From Croceicoccus naphthovorans (GTDB lineage: Bacteria; Pseudomonadota; Alphaproteobacteria; Sphingomonadales; Sphingomonadaceae): 64,000 bases of DNA. The notes under the pieces are model-generated. The model saw only the letters and a list, made by a program, of their open reading frames with translations, did not search any database and was not told the origin of the DNA. This document shows positions 35,232 through 44,608 of the stretch, one piece after another. The stretch lies in assembly GCF_001028705.1 (NCBI RefSeq), contig NZ_CP011770.1, positions 1 through 64,000 of the forward strand. The letters are read 5' to 3'. The translations under genes and the position numbers were made by a program. How positions within the stretch are numbered: the stretch's first letter is position 1; each line of letters opens with the position of its first letter.

Positions 35232-36575
35232 ATGCTGAACCAGGCAGAGGCGCTCGATCGCTGCAACGCCCTCGTCAAACACGCGCGCTCCCTTGGCGCG
35301 GATGCCGCCGACGCGGTCTTCGTCGGATCGCAGAGCGAGAACGTGAACGTCCGGCTCGGCAATCTGGAAGCGGTCGACCGCTCCGAATCCGAACATTTCG
35401 GCCTGCGCGTATTCATCGGGCAGCGCAGCGCGACCATCGGGTCCAGCGCCATCGACAGCGCGAGCCTTGACGAACTGGCCTCGCGCGCCTGTGCCATGGC
35501 CGCAATCGCGCCGGAGGACAGCTCTGCGGGGCTGGCCCCCGAAGACATGTTGATGCGCGGCGAATTGCCGGACCTGGACCTCGTGTCAGACCCGACGCCG
35601 ACCGAAATGTTGCGCGAAACCGCGCTGGCGATCGAAGACGCGGCGCGTGCCGTTGGCGGCATCACCAATAGCGAGGGCGCTGGGGCCGGAACCGGCCGCA
35701 GCACAATCGCGCTGGTCACCAGCCACGGCTTTGCGGGCGCATATCGCCAGTCGCAGCACAGCCGATCTGCGGCGGTCGTCGCCGGAACGGGCAACAAGAT
35801 GGAGCGCGGCTCGGAATGGCGCGTCGCGCGGCATAGCCGCCTATTGCCCGATGGCGCGGCCGTGGGCCGCCGTGCGGCGGAACGGGCCGTGGCGCGGCTC
35901 AATCCCGAATCCATGCGCAGCGGGCCGATGCCGGTCGTGTTCGATCCGCTGGTCGGGCGCAGCCTGATTGGCCACCTGATCGGCGCAATGGCCGGCCCCG
36001 CGATCGCGCGCGGCGCCAGCTTTCTTCAGGATCACGAAGGCAAGCCCGTCTTCGATACCGGCATAACCATTATCGACGAGCCATTGCGCCCGCAGGGTCT
36101 GGCCTCGCACCCCTTTGACGGAGAGGGCCTGCCCACCGCGCCGACCACGCTGATCGCCGATGGCGTGCTGACCGGCTGGCTGCTCGATGCTGCCTCCGCA
36201 CGCAAGCTGGGCCGCCGCCCCACCGGCCACGCGGTGCGCTCAGGCGGGGCGGCGCCCAGCGTTTCGACATCGAACGTCGTATTGCAAGCGGGGGCGGAAA
36301 GCGTTTCGGACCTGATCGCCGATATTGCCGATGGCGTGTATATCACCGACCTGATCGGACAGGGGGTCAACGGCGTGACCGGCGATTACAGCCGTGGTGC
36401 ATCGGGCTTTCGCATCGTGGGCGGAGAGATTGCCGGGCCGGTTTCGGGCATCACTATCGCGGGCAACCTGCTGCAAATGTTCGCGCACCTGCGTCCGGCC
36501 AACGACCTTGAGATGACCCACGCCGTCAACGTACCGACGCTGCGGGTGGACGGGATGACCGTTGCGGGATGCTAA
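35232..36575 (+). CDS. pmbA: Metalloprotease subunit TldE/PmbA
   Basis: 447 residues: N-terminal ADAVFVGSQSENVNVRLGNL and E.FGLRVFIGQR, central MPVVFDPLVGRSLIGHLIGA, then SFLQDHEGKPVF, RPTGHAVR and the C-terminal DLIADIADGVYITDLIGQGV, then SGFRIVGGEI. It lacks the HExxxH metal site of TldD, as expected for the E subunit. TldD/TldE cleaves unfolded peptides and takes part in maturation of peptide antibiotics such as microcin B17. tldD is not in the window. mscS overlaps its 3' end. Confidence 0.92.
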   Translation: MLNQAEALDRCNALVKHARSLGADAADAVFVGSQSENVNVRLGNLEAVDRSESEHFGLRVFIGQRSATIGSSAIDSASLDELASRACAMAAIAPEDSSAGLAPEDMLMRGELPDLDLVSDPTPTEMLRETALAIEDAARAVGGITNSEGAGAGTGRSTIALVTSHGFAGAYRQSQHSRSAAVVAGTGNKMERGSEWRVARHSRLLPDGAAVGRRAAERAVARLNPESMRSGPMPVVFDPLVGRSLIGHLIGAMAGPAIARGASFLQDHEGKPVFDTGITIIDEPLRPQGLASHPFDGEGLPTAPTTLIADGVLTGWLLDAASARKLGRRPTGHAVRSGGAAPSVSTSNVVLQAGAESVSDLIADIADGVYITDLIGQGVNGVTGDYSRGASGFRIVGGEIAGPVSGITIAGNLLQMFAHLRPANDLEMTHAVNVPTLRVDGMTVAGC

Positions 36576-37963
36576 GGCTGACACGTCTTCCCCGCATCCT
36601 GTTTCCGATCCTGTTCGCCTGCCTGTTTCCGGCAGGCGGCGCGATGGCGGCGGTCCCACTGACCACCGCGCCGGAGAGCACCGAACCGACCGAAGACCCA
36701 GCAACTGGGGCCGCGATAGAGACCGACCGCGATGCCGGGGCCGACAAGCGCATCGCGAATCGCATCCGCGCAATTTTTGCCGCCATCGAAGGATTGCGCA
36801 CAGTAGAAGTCGATGTCCGCGAGGGCGTCGTCAGTCTCTCGGGTAGCGTCGCCTCCGCCTCTGCCGCCGATCAGGCCGAGACTATTGCCTCGCGCGTGGC
36901 AGGCGTGGTCACGGTCAACAATTCGATAGAACGCGACCTCGACGTCGGCAGCAACCTTGCGCCCACAGTGAACACGATCACGGGCGAGGCCACGCGCCTC
37001 TGGCGTTCGCTGCCCTTGCTGGCTGTCGCCTTGGCGATTGCCGCCGTGGCCATCATCCTGGCCCGCCTCCTCGCCGGGGCAAGCGGATTGTGGCAGAGGC
37101 TGACGCCCAATCCCTTCATCGCCGAACTGGTCGCCAGCGCGCTGCGGTTTATCGGGGTGCTGCTGGGCCTTTACCTGATGCTCAAGATCCTTGGCGCGAC
37201 CGCCTTGCTGGGTGCGCTGCTGGGTATTGGCGGGGTGATCGGCATCGCTATCGGCTTTGCCGTGCGCGATACGATCGACAACTACATCTCGTCGGTCATG
37301 CTTTCGCTGCGTCAGCCGTTCCGCGCCAACGACCATATCGTGATCGAAGGAAACGAAGGCCGCGTCATTCGCCTGACCAGCCGCGCGACCGTGCTGATGA
37401 CGCTCGACGGCAACCACTTGCGCATTCCCAACGCCACCGTCTTCAAATCCGTCATCCTCAACTACACCCGCAACCCGCAGCGCCGCTTCGCCTTCGAACT
37501 GGGGGTCGATGCCGATGACGATCCGGTAGAGGGCATGGCCGTGGGCCTTGCCGCGATGGCCGCGCTGGATTTCGTGCTGAATGACCCGGAACCCGCCGCC
37601 CGGATCGAGCAGGTCGGCGATTCGAACATCGTCCTGCAGTTCCTCGGCTGGATCGACCAGTCGGAGACGGATTTCTACAAGGCGCGGTCGCTCGCGATCC
37701 AGGCGGCTAAGACCGCCCTGGAGGCAAAAGGATTCGCCCTGCCGGAACCGATCTACCGCCTGCGCATCGATCCGCGCAGCGCGCCGATGCCGACTGCCCT
37801 CCCCGCATCGACGCCGCCTGCCGCCGCGCTGCAACGACCAAAGGCCAGCGATCCCGCCACACCGGACACCCGGCCCGAACGGCACATCGCCGACCTTGTC
37901 GATCAGGAACGCCGCCAGAGCGGCGAGCGCGACCTGCTCGATTCGAACCGCCCTATCGAATAG
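36569..37963 (+). CDS. MscS-family mechanosensitive channel with periplasmic BON-like domain
   Basis: 464 residues; ATG 36569 lies inside the end of pmbA. A signal peptide (LPRILFPILFACLFPAGGAM) is followed by a BON-like repeat (RIRAIFAAIEGLRTVEVDVR, EGVVSLSGSV, ADQAETIASRVAGVV) in the periplasm. Then three membrane helices and the pore helix (LLGALLGIGGVIGIAIGFAV, then RDTIDNYISSVML) lead to the beta domain (PFRANDHIVIEGNEGRVIRL; HLRIPNATVFKSVILNYTRN). A Pro-rich C-tail runs to the stop. The BON part may tie the channel to the envelope. Confidence 0.88.
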   Translation: MLRLTRLPRILFPILFACLFPAGGAMAAVPLTTAPESTEPTEDPATGAAIETDRDAGADKRIANRIRAIFAAIEGLRTVEVDVREGVVSLSGSVASASAADQAETIASRVAGVVTVNNSIERDLDVGSNLAPTVNTITGEATRLWRSLPLLAVALAIAAVAIILARLLAGASGLWQRLTPNPFIAELVASALRFIGVLLGLYLMLKILGATALLGALLGIGGVIGIAIGFAVRDTIDNYISSVMLSLRQPFRANDHIVIEGNEGRVIRLTSRATVLMTLDGNHLRIPNATVFKSVILNYTRNPQRRFAFELGVDADDDPVEGMAVGLAAMAALDFVLNDPEPAARIEQVGDSNIVLQFLGWIDQSETDFYKARSLAIQAAKTALEAKGFALPEPIYRLRIDPRSAPMPTALPASTPPAAALQRPKASDPATPDTRPERHIADLVDQERRQSGERDLLDSNRPIE

Positions 37964-37978
37964 GGTGGGCCGGCCGGA

Positions 37979-38518
37979 TCAGGCCGCCTTGTCGTTCTTC
38001 GCGCGCTCGATCGCTTCCAGCACGATCTGCTTAGCTTCCTCGGCCCCGCCCCAATTACCGATGCGGACCCACTTCTCGGTCTCAAGGTCCTTGTAGTGGG
38101 TGAAGAAGTGCTCGATCTGCTGCATCACGATTTCGGGTAGGTGATGCTTTTCCGAAACGTTGGTATAGTACGGGAAGGTCGAATCCACCGGCACGCAGAC
38201 CAGCTTTTCGTCGCCCCCGTGTTCGTCTTCCAGGTTCAGCACCGCAATCGGGCGGGCCCGCACAACCGATCCGGGCACAAACGGGCTGCGCGCGACCACC
38301 AGGGCGTCCAGCGGGTCGCCATCGGGCGAAAGCGTATGCGGGACAAAGCCATAGTTCGCCGGATAGCGCATCGGCGTGTGCAGGATGCGGTCGACGAACA
38401 AGGCGCCCGATGCCTTGTCGAATTCGTACTTCACCGGCTCACCGCCGACGGGCACTTCGATGATGACGTTGAGGCTTTCGGGCGGATTGTCCCCGGTGGG
38501 GATCAGGTCGATGCGCAT
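37979..38518 (-). CDS. ppa: Inorganic pyrophosphatase
   Basis: 179 residues, family I enzyme: substrate-binding E..VKYEFDKASGALFVDR, YPANYGFVPHTL, and the metal-binding DGDPLDALV triad of Asp, with a later VPVDSTFPYY. It hydrolyses PPi to drive biosynthesis. Monocistronic, convergent with mscS (15-base gap). Confidence 0.95.
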   Translation of the reverse strand: MRIDLIPTGDNPPESLNVIIEVPVGGEPVKYEFDKASGALFVDRILHTPMRYPANYGFVPHTLSPDGDPLDALVVARSPFVPGSVVRARPIAVLNLEDEHGGDEKLVCVPVDSTFPYYTNVSEKHHLPEIVMQQIEHFFTHYKDLETEKWVRIGNWGGAEEAKQIVLEAIERAKNDKAA

Positions 38519-38688
38519 CGAATTTTATGTCCTGTATCTTCTGGCTATGCCGCATTGCAGCACGTGGGTTGTGCGTGGGCCATTAGCGCGGGCGGCGCAC
38601 CGCGCCAAGGCCCGCTTTGGTATTATTGGCCCGCATTGGACGGGCGGCCCGCTTTTCAGCGCCCATGAACAACGCTAAGGCGCGCGCC

Positions 38689-39921
38689 ATGACAGGACAG
38701 CGCATCGAAACCCCGCAGGCCATCCGCGGCACGCAAGACATCTTCGGCCCCGATGCCGAGGCGTTCGCGCACGTCGTCGAAACGTTCGAGCGTGTGCGCC
38801 GCCTCTATCGCTTTCGCCGGGTTGAAATGCCGGTGTTCGAAAAGACCAGCGTTTTCAGTCGCAGCCTTGGCGAGACGACCGATGTCGTGTCGAAAGAGAT
38901 GTATTCGTTCGAGGATCGCGGCGGGGAATCGCTGACCCTGCGGCCCGAATTCACCGCCGGGTTGGCGCGCGCCTACCTGACCGACGGCTGGAAACAGTAC
39001 GCACCGCTCAAGATCGCGACCCACGGCCCGCTGTTCCGGTACGAACGTCCGCAAAAAGGGCGCTATCGCCAGTTCCACCAGATCGACGCCGAAGTGATCG
39101 GCGCAGCCGAACCGCAAGCGGATGTCGAACTACTGGTGATGGCGGATCAGCTTTTGCACGAACTGGGCATCGCAGAGGGCGTGACCTTGCAAATGAACAC
39201 GCTGGGCGATGGCGACAGCCGAGAGGCGTGGCGCGCGGCGTTGGTCGAGTATTTCCGCGATCACGCATCGTCGCTGTCCGAGGATTCGCAGGATCGGCTG
39301 GAGCGCAATCCGCTGCGCATCCTCGATTCGAAAGATCCGCGCGACCGGCCGTTCGTGGCCGATGGGCCGAAGATCGACGACTACCTTTCGGGAGAGGCCC
39401 AGGACTTTTTCGGCGCGGTGACCGGCGGGCTGGACGCGGCTGGCGTGGCTTGGACGCGGATGGATTCGCTGGTGCGCGGGCTCGACTATTATCGCCACAC
39501 CGCATTCGAGTTCGTAACCGACCGGCTGGGCGCGCAGGGTACCGTGCTGGGCGGCGGGCGCTATGACGGGTTGATCGAGGCGCTGGGCGGGCCCGAGACA
39601 CCGGCGGTCGGCTGGGCTGCCGGGATCGAGCGTCTGGCGATGCTGGTGGGCGAACGCGAAATAGATGTCACCGATGTGATCGTCGTGGTCGAAGACGATG
39701 CCGCGATGGGCGAAGGTGTTGCCGCCGTGTCGCGCCTCCGCCGCAGCGGAACCAGCGCCGAACTGTTCGCGAGCGGTTCCCCGCGCAAACGCTTCGACAA
39801 GGCGGTAAAACAAGGTGCGAAGGCGATCTATGCGCTCTCGATCCGCGACGGTCAGGTGGCCACCCGCATCAAGGCCGAGGATAACATGGCCGCCATGATC
39901 GAGACGGCACTGGCCGACTGA
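38689..39921 (+). CDS. hisS: Histidine-tRNA ligase
   Basis: About 410 residues from ATG 38689 (CTAAGG ribosome site at 38675-38680); an in-frame ATG at 38665 is possible. Class II motifs: [14 protein letters not shown], motif 2 [20 protein letters not shown], His-specific [14 protein letters not shown], motif 3 [11 protein letters not shown], and the C-terminal anticodon domain ([20 protein letters not shown]). It charges tRNA-His in the cytoplasm. It is followed after 3 bases by prfA. Confidence 0.94.
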   Translation: MTGQRIETPQAIRGTQDIFGPDAEAFAHVVETFERVRRLYRFRRVEMPVFEKTSVFSRSLGETTDVVSKEMYSFEDRGGESLTLRPEFTAGLARAYLTDGWKQYAPLKIATHGPLFRYERPQKGRYRQFHQIDAEVIGAAEPQADVELLVMADQLLHELGIAEGVTLQMNTLGDGDSREAWRAALVEYFRDHASSLSEDSQDRLERNPLRILDSKDPRDRPFVADGPKIDDYLSGEAQDFFGAVTGGLDAAGVAWTRMDSLVRGLDYYRHTAFEFVTDRLGAQGTVLGGGRYDGLIEALGGPETPAVGWAAGIERLAMLVGEREIDVTDVIVVVEDDAAMGEGVAAVSRLRRSGTSAELFASGSPRKRFDKAVKQGAKAIYALSIRDGQVATRIKAEDNMAAMIETALAD

Positions 39922-39924
39922 TCC

Positions 39925-41013
39925 GTGCAGGTTTCCGCCACCAAGATTTCCGACGAACGCCTCGCCCAGATCGCGCAGCGCTTTTCCGAACTGGAAGCGC
40001 GGCTCGCATCGGGCACGCTGGAGGGCGATGCCTTCATCCAGGCCAGCCGCGACTATGCGGAACTGGAGCGTGTCGCGCGCGAAGCGGCAGACGTTGCCGC
40101 CATGCGCGCCGAACTGGCCGGCTTGCAGGAGATGCTGGCCGATCCCGAAATGAAGGCGATGGCCGCCGAAGACATCGCGCGGATCGAAGCCGACCTGCCC
40201 GATGCCGAACAGCGGCTCGCCATTGCGCTGCTTCCACGCGATTCCGCCGATGCGCGGCCCGCGATGCTGGAAATCCGCGCTGGGACCGGCGGGGACGAGG
40301 CCGCCCTGTTCGCCGCCGACCTGTTTCGCATGTACGAACGCTTTGCCGCCGAACAGGGCTGGAAGGTCGAGACGATCAGCGTCAACGCCAGCGACATCGG
40401 CGGTTTCAAGGAAGTGGTCGCCAACGTTTCCGGCACGGGCGTGTTCGCCAAGCTGAAGTTCGAAAGCGGCGTCCACCGCGTTCAGCGCGTACCGGTCACC
40501 GAATCGGGCGGCCGCATTCACACCAGCGCCGCCACCGTCGCCGTCCTGCCCGAACCGGACGAGGTCGACGTGCAGATCGCTGACAACGACCTGAAAATCG
40601 ACATCTACCGCGCGTCAGGCGCGGGGGGGCAGCACGTCAATACAACCGACTCCGCCGTCCGCATCACCCACCTGCCCAGCGGCATCGTGGTGACGCAGCA
40701 GGACGAACGCAGCCAGCACAAGAACAAGGCCAAGGCGATGCAGGTCCTGCGCGCGCGCCTATACGAAAAGATGCGCGACGAGGCGCATGGGGCCGAGGCC
40801 GAGGCGCGCAAGGCGATGGTCGGCAGCGGCGACCGGTCCGAACGCATCCGCACCTATAACTTTCCGCAAGGCCGCGTGACCGATCACCGCATCGGCCTGA
40901 CACTGCACAAGCTGCCCGAAATTCTCGAAGGCACCGGCCTTGGCGAACTGGTCGATGCGCTGATTTCCGAAGATCAGGCCGCGCGTCTTGCAGCCCAGAA
41001 CGAAGCGGCCTGA
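39925..41013 (+). CDS. prfA: Peptide chain release factor 1
   Basis: 362 residues, GTG start 3 bases after hisS. Codon-recognition PVTESGGR (PxT type, UAA/UAG), catalytic GGQ in [15 protein letters not shown] (methylated by PrmC, encoded next), and the domain 4 helix [21 protein letters not shown] slightly altered [14 protein letters not shown] beta core is present. The prfA-prmC order is the usual one. Confidence 0.95.
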   Translation: MQVSATKISDERLAQIAQRFSELEARLASGTLEGDAFIQASRDYAELERVAREAADVAAMRAELAGLQEMLADPEMKAMAAEDIARIEADLPDAEQRLAIALLPRDSADARPAMLEIRAGTGGDEAALFAADLFRMYERFAAEQGWKVETISVNASDIGGFKEVVANVSGTGVFAKLKFESGVHRVQRVPVTESGGRIHTSAATVAVLPEPDEVDVQIADNDLKIDIYRASGAGGQHVNTTDSAVRITHLPSGIVVTQQDERSQHKNKAKAMQVLRARLYEKMRDEAHGAEAEARKAMVGSGDRSERIRTYNFPQGRVTDHRIGLTLHKLPEILEGTGLGELVDALISEDQAARLAAQNEAA

Positions 41014-41019
41014 GCCTTG

Positions 41020-41862
41020 GTGAGCGTAGCCGATACGCTGCGCAACGCCGCCCGCGCGCTGGAAGGGGTGAGTCCATCGCCCCGGCTCGATGCCGAACTG
41101 CTGATGGCGGATGCGTTGGGCACCGGCCGTTCCGAAATGTTGCTACGCCATGGACGTGACGACGTGCCCGAGGTCTTCGCTCCCCTGCTGGAGAAGCGCA
41201 TGGCAGGCCAGCCGGTCGCGCAGATCATCGGGCATCAGGAATTCTACGGCCTGTCGTTCAAGGTCACGCCCGCCGTCCTGATTCCGCGCCCCGATACCGA
41301 AACGCTGATCGACGCGGCGCAGCAGGCGTTTGGCGATCGCGCCCCGACGCGTATCCTCGATTGCGGCACTGGCACGGGGGCGTTGTTGCTGGCCGCGCTC
41401 TCGATCTGGCCCGAATCAACTGGCATCGGGATCGAACGCAGCCCCGCCGCCCTTGCCGTGGCACAGGAAAACGCGGCAGAACTTGGCATGGCGGACCGCG
41501 CTGCAATGCAACCCGGCGACTGGACTGCGCCCGGATGGACGGACGATCTCGGCCCGTTCGACCTGATCCTGTCGAACCCGCCTTATGTCGAGACCGACGA
41601 CCCCGACCTTGCCCCCGACGTTCGCGCCTATGAACCGCCAGAGGCGCTGTTCGCCGGGGCAGACGGGCTTGACGACTATCGCCAGCTGGTCCCGGCATTT
41701 CCTGATCTTCTCGCAAAAGACGGCATCGTGATCATCGAAATAGGCTCACGACAAGCCGATACGGTCTCCGCAATTGCCCGCGCAACGGGCCTTTCGGTCG
41801 AACTGAAGCACGACCTCGCAAACAACCCCCGCGCGCTTTTATTGCGAGATATCGCCGAATAA
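41020..41862 (+). CDS. prmC: Release-factor glutamine methyltransferase
   Basis: 280 residues; GTG 41020 preferred (a TTG at 41017 is in frame). Family marks: ILDCGTGTGALLLAALSIWP (SAM site) and NPPY in LILSNPPYVETDDPDL, plus the N-terminal helical domain (LRHGRDDVPE) and GHQEFYGLSFKV, IPRPDTETL. It methylates the Gln of the GGQ loop in release factors 1 and 2. Co-transcribed with prfA. Confidence 0.93.
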   Translation: MSVADTLRNAARALEGVSPSPRLDAELLMADALGTGRSEMLLRHGRDDVPEVFAPLLEKRMAGQPVAQIIGHQEFYGLSFKVTPAVLIPRPDTETLIDAAQQAFGDRAPTRILDCGTGTGALLLAALSIWPESTGIGIERSPAALAVAQENAAELGMADRAAMQPGDWTAPGWTDDLGPFDLILSNPPYVETDDPDLAPDVRAYEPPEALFAGADGLDDYRQLVPAFPDLLAKDGIVIIEIGSRQADTVSAIARATGLSVELKHDLANNPRALLLRDIAE

Positions 41863-42145
41863 CCGCAGCAAAAGGGGTTGGCAGCAGCGTTTTTTGCCGA
41901 TAGGCCTGTAATCAGACAGGGGGGCGGACGTAGATTCCCGCAAGCCTGTCGATCCTCCCGTCCCGAATTTTCGTGGCCTGCCAAAGGCAGGGCCGATGCT
42001 GGACGGTCAGGAAGGTCTATCGCCCGCATTTGGATTTTAGGGGGGTAGCCTGAACTAGGCGGCCCGTAGCCATTGTGGCCCGGGCGTTCCGACTGAGTGG
42101 CGCGAAGGAAGTTTGACCGGCGCCGGACATAGGGAACAGTCTGAC
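41863..42145 (+). other. Intergenic region upstream of the DUF4167 gene
   Basis: About 283 bases. Two stems are visible: CCTGT/ACAGG around 41907-41922, and GGCCTGCC-AAA-GGCAGGGCC around 41974-41993. They could be a leader RNA or a terminator for prmC. No tRNA or open frame is supported. Confidence 0.4.
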
Positions 42146-42886
42146 TTGAACAACAATCGTGGCAACAATCGCCGTCGCGGCCGGAACAACAACAACCGGC
42201 AGCAGGGTGGCGGTCAGCATCTCAACCGGATCGACAGCCGGGCGCGCGGCAATGCGCCCCAGCTTCTCGACAAGTATAAAAAGCTGGCCGAAGACGCACA
42301 TCGCAACGGCGATCGGGTGCAGGCGGAATACTACCTGCAGTTTGCCGACCACTATTTTCGCGTGATCGCCGACGGCAAAGCCCGTCAGGACGAGCAACGG
42401 CAAAAGCGCGATGATGAGCGCAACGACGACCGCGGCGGGTCCGAGAACGATTCCGATGATTCGCAGGATAGCGACAATTCGGGCAACCGCCGTCGCCGCC
42501 ATAACGAAGCGTCGGAGGAAAATCCCTTTACCCGCGACAATCGCCAGCGTCGCCAGCGCAACCAGCGCCGCGATGACGACGACCGTTCCGGCGATGACCG
42601 GGAAGAGACGGAGAAGGCCGTCGGCAACGATGGCGGGCTCGATCCACAGGCGCTGCCGCCTTCCATCGGCGATACCGAGGAAAAGCCCAAGCGTCGCGGC
42701 CGCCCTCGTAAGGCAGATACCGAAGCCAGCGGCGAAGAGGAAGCTCCGAAACGCCGTGGCCGCCCCCGCAAGGTAGAGGCCGAGGGTGAGGAAGAAGCCC
42801 CCAAGCGTCGCGGTCGCCCCCGCAAGGTGAAGGCCGAGGACGAAATGGCATCGGACGAAGACATGCCCCAGGCGGTCAACGGCTGA
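42146..42886 (+). CDS. DUF4167 protein with three AT-hook-like repeats
   Basis: The family usually begins MNNNR...RRRGR; here TTG 42146 gives LNNNRGNNRRRGR, so it is chosen over a TTG at 42113. The DUF4167 domain (about 20-80) includes NAPQLLDKYKKLAEDAHRNG, DRVQAEYYLQFADHYFRVIA, as in RNA-associated proteins of alphaproteobacteria. A long charged Asp/Arg/Asn-rich linker follows. Then come three copies of KRRGRPRK (near 42687, 42747 and 42801), each an AT-hook-type minor-groove binder, in about 20-residue repeats. It probably binds nucleic acid; the function is unknown. Confidence 0.82.
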   Translation: MNNNRGNNRRRGRNNNNRQQGGGQHLNRIDSRARGNAPQLLDKYKKLAEDAHRNGDRVQAEYYLQFADHYFRVIADGKARQDEQRQKRDDERNDDRGGSENDSDDSQDSDNSGNRRRRHNEASEENPFTRDNRQRRQRNQRRDDDDRSGDDREETEKAVGNDGGLDPQALPPSIGDTEEKPKRRGRPRKADTEASGEEEAPKRRGRPRKVEAEGEEEAPKRRGRPRKVKAEDEMASDEDMPQAVNG

Positions 42887-42918
42887 CATCACGTTGGTGA
42901 GCGGGTAAGCGCGCCCGC

Positions 42919-44538
42919 ATGACAACCGCACTCAGCATTTCCGGCAAGCGGCCGGGCACCTTTCTTGCAAGGGTGCCCGCGCCGCTTGCGGCGTTTCTGG
43001 CCGGGGCCGTCGCGGCCACCGGGTTCCAGCCGCTTGCGCTCTGGCCGCTGACCTTGGCGGCGTTCGCGCTGCTGATGCACTTGCTTTGCGGGGCCAGTGG
43101 GCCGAAGCGGGCGGCGCTGATCGGCTGGCTGTTCGGTGTCGGGCATTTCTGGCTGGGCAACAACTGGATTGCCACCGCCTTTACCTATCAGGCGGAAATG
43201 CCGGCATGGCTGGGCTGGGTCGCGATCTTCCTGCTTTCGCTCTATCTCGCGGTCTATCCGATGCTGGCGGGACTTGCCGCATGGGCCATCGGGCGGCGTT
43301 TGCCGGGGCCAGTGCCGTTCGTGCTGACTTTTGCGGCGACGTGGATCGTCACCGAGTGGATGCGCGGCTGGGTGTTCACCGGTTTCGCGTGGAACCCGCT
43401 GGGCATCGTGACACTGGGCGGGTTCGACCGGCCCGGGCTGGCGCTGGTTTCGCAGTTTCTGGGTACTTATGCCTTGTCGGGACTCGTCGTGCTGCTGGCC
43501 GGATGCTGGCTTGCCGCCGCCGTGCTGATCCCGGCGCGGCGGTACATAGCGGGCGGGGTGGTGCTGATCTTGCCGGTCGCGCTGATGCTCGCGCCCTTCC
43601 CGCCGCCGGGCCAGCGCGAGGGCGCGCTCGACTTCACGCTGGTTCAGCCCGACGTGCGTCAGGACGACCTGAACAACCCGCGCCATTTCGAACCGAACTT
43701 CATCAAGACCGCACGCTTGAGTGGCCAACCAACACCCGCGAACGAACGCAAATTGGTGCTCTGGCCCGAATCGGGGGTGCCGGACTATCTACGCGGCGGC
43801 TATCCCAGCCGCTATTACATCGCGACGACCTTTGCCGCCGATCCCGATCTGGCGCGAGAGCGGATTGCCGACGTCATCGGGCCGGGCGGGATGCTGCTGA
43901 CGGGCACGGTCGACCTCGTCATCGATCCCGCCGCCAAGCGCGCGATCGCGGCGGAGAACGTGGTGACCGCCGTCGGACCCGATGGCGAAATCGCGGGTGG
44001 GTATGCCAAGGCGCACCTCGTCCCCTATGGCGAGTACCTGCCGATGCGCAGCCTGCTTGAGCCCATCGGCCTGTCGCGGCTGGTGGCGGGCACGCTGGAC
44101 TTCCGACCCGGTCCGGGGCCGCGCACGATCGATCTTGGCCGCTGGGGCAAGGCAGGGGTACAGATCTGCTACGAGATCGTGTTCTCTGGGCAGGTCGTCG
44201 ATCCCGATGTGCGGCCCGACTATATCTTCAACCCCTCGAACGATGGCTGGTTCGGTGCGTGGGGCCCGCCGCAGCATCTGGCGCAGGCCCGGCTGCGCGC
44301 AATCGAAGAGGGTTTGCCGGTCCTGCGCTCCACCACCACCGGGATCAGCGCGTTGATCGATGCGGGCGGCGTGGTTCGCGCCTCTATCCCGAAGTACGAA
44401 GCCGCCTCGATCAGCGGCAAGATACCTCCTGCGCTGGCCCCCACGCCCTTCGCACGGATGGGCAACTGGCTGGCGATGGGCTGGGCTCTGCTGCTGCTTG
44501 TCGCAGCAATGGTTGCCAGCCGCCGCCGCCGGGGTTAG
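42919..44538 (+). CDS. lnt: Apolipoprotein N-acyltransferase
   Basis: 539 residues. Six or more membrane helices (about 20-230) precede a nitrilase domain with the Glu-Lys-Cys triad: Glu in LVLWPESGVPDYL, Lys in YAKAHLVPYGEYLP, Cys in VQICYEIVF. A last helix (MGWALLLLVAAMVAS) closes the protein. It adds the third acyl chain to lipoproteins. It sits between DUF4167 and metK as in other sphingomonads. Confidence 0.95.
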   Translation: MTTALSISGKRPGTFLARVPAPLAAFLAGAVAATGFQPLALWPLTLAAFALLMHLLCGASGPKRAALIGWLFGVGHFWLGNNWIATAFTYQAEMPAWLGWVAIFLLSLYLAVYPMLAGLAAWAIGRRLPGPVPFVLTFAATWIVTEWMRGWVFTGFAWNPLGIVTLGGFDRPGLALVSQFLGTYALSGLVVLLAGCWLAAAVLIPARRYIAGGVVLILPVALMLAPFPPPGQREGALDFTLVQPDVRQDDLNNPRHFEPNFIKTARLSGQPTPANERKLVLWPESGVPDYLRGGYPSRYYIATTFAADPDLARERIADVIGPGGMLLTGTVDLVIDPAAKRAIAAENVVTAVGPDGEIAGGYAKAHLVPYGEYLPMRSLLEPIGLSRLVAGTLDFRPGPGPRTIDLGRWGKAGVQICYEIVFSGQVVDPDVRPDYIFNPSNDGWFGAWGPPQHLAQARLRAIEEGLPVLRSTTTGISALIDAGGVVRASIPKYEAASISGKIPPALAPTPFARMGNWLAMGWALLLLVAAMVASRRRRG

Positions 44539-44544
44539 AGCACA

Positions 44545-44562
44545 TATAAAGAAAGCTTTATA
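44545..44562. promoter_or_regulatory. metK: Palindromic operator upstream of metK
   Basis: TATAAAG (44545-44551), 4 bases, CTTTATA (44556-44562): an 18-bp palindrome in the 70-base gap between lnt and metK. The pattern resembles, from memory, the sites of ArsR-type methionine/SAH regulators (SahR) in alphaproteobacteria. It likely controls metK by SAM-cycle status. Confidence 0.55.
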
Positions 44563-44608
44563 CCTGATCCGCCACCCGGCGGATGGCTCAATCGCACAGG
44601 CCTGATCC
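44563..44608 (+). promoter_or_regulatory. metK: metK 5' leader with stem that may hide the ribosome site
   Basis: A 7-bp stem ATCCGCC-ACCC-GGCGGAT (44567-44584) is enclosed by CCTG (44563-44566) and CAGG (44597-44600). CAGG is the likely Shine-Dalgarno region, 8 bases before ATG 44609. CCTGATCC occurs twice (44563, 44601). It could be a small SAM-responsive leader; no known riboswitch consensus was matched by eye. Confidence 0.3.
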
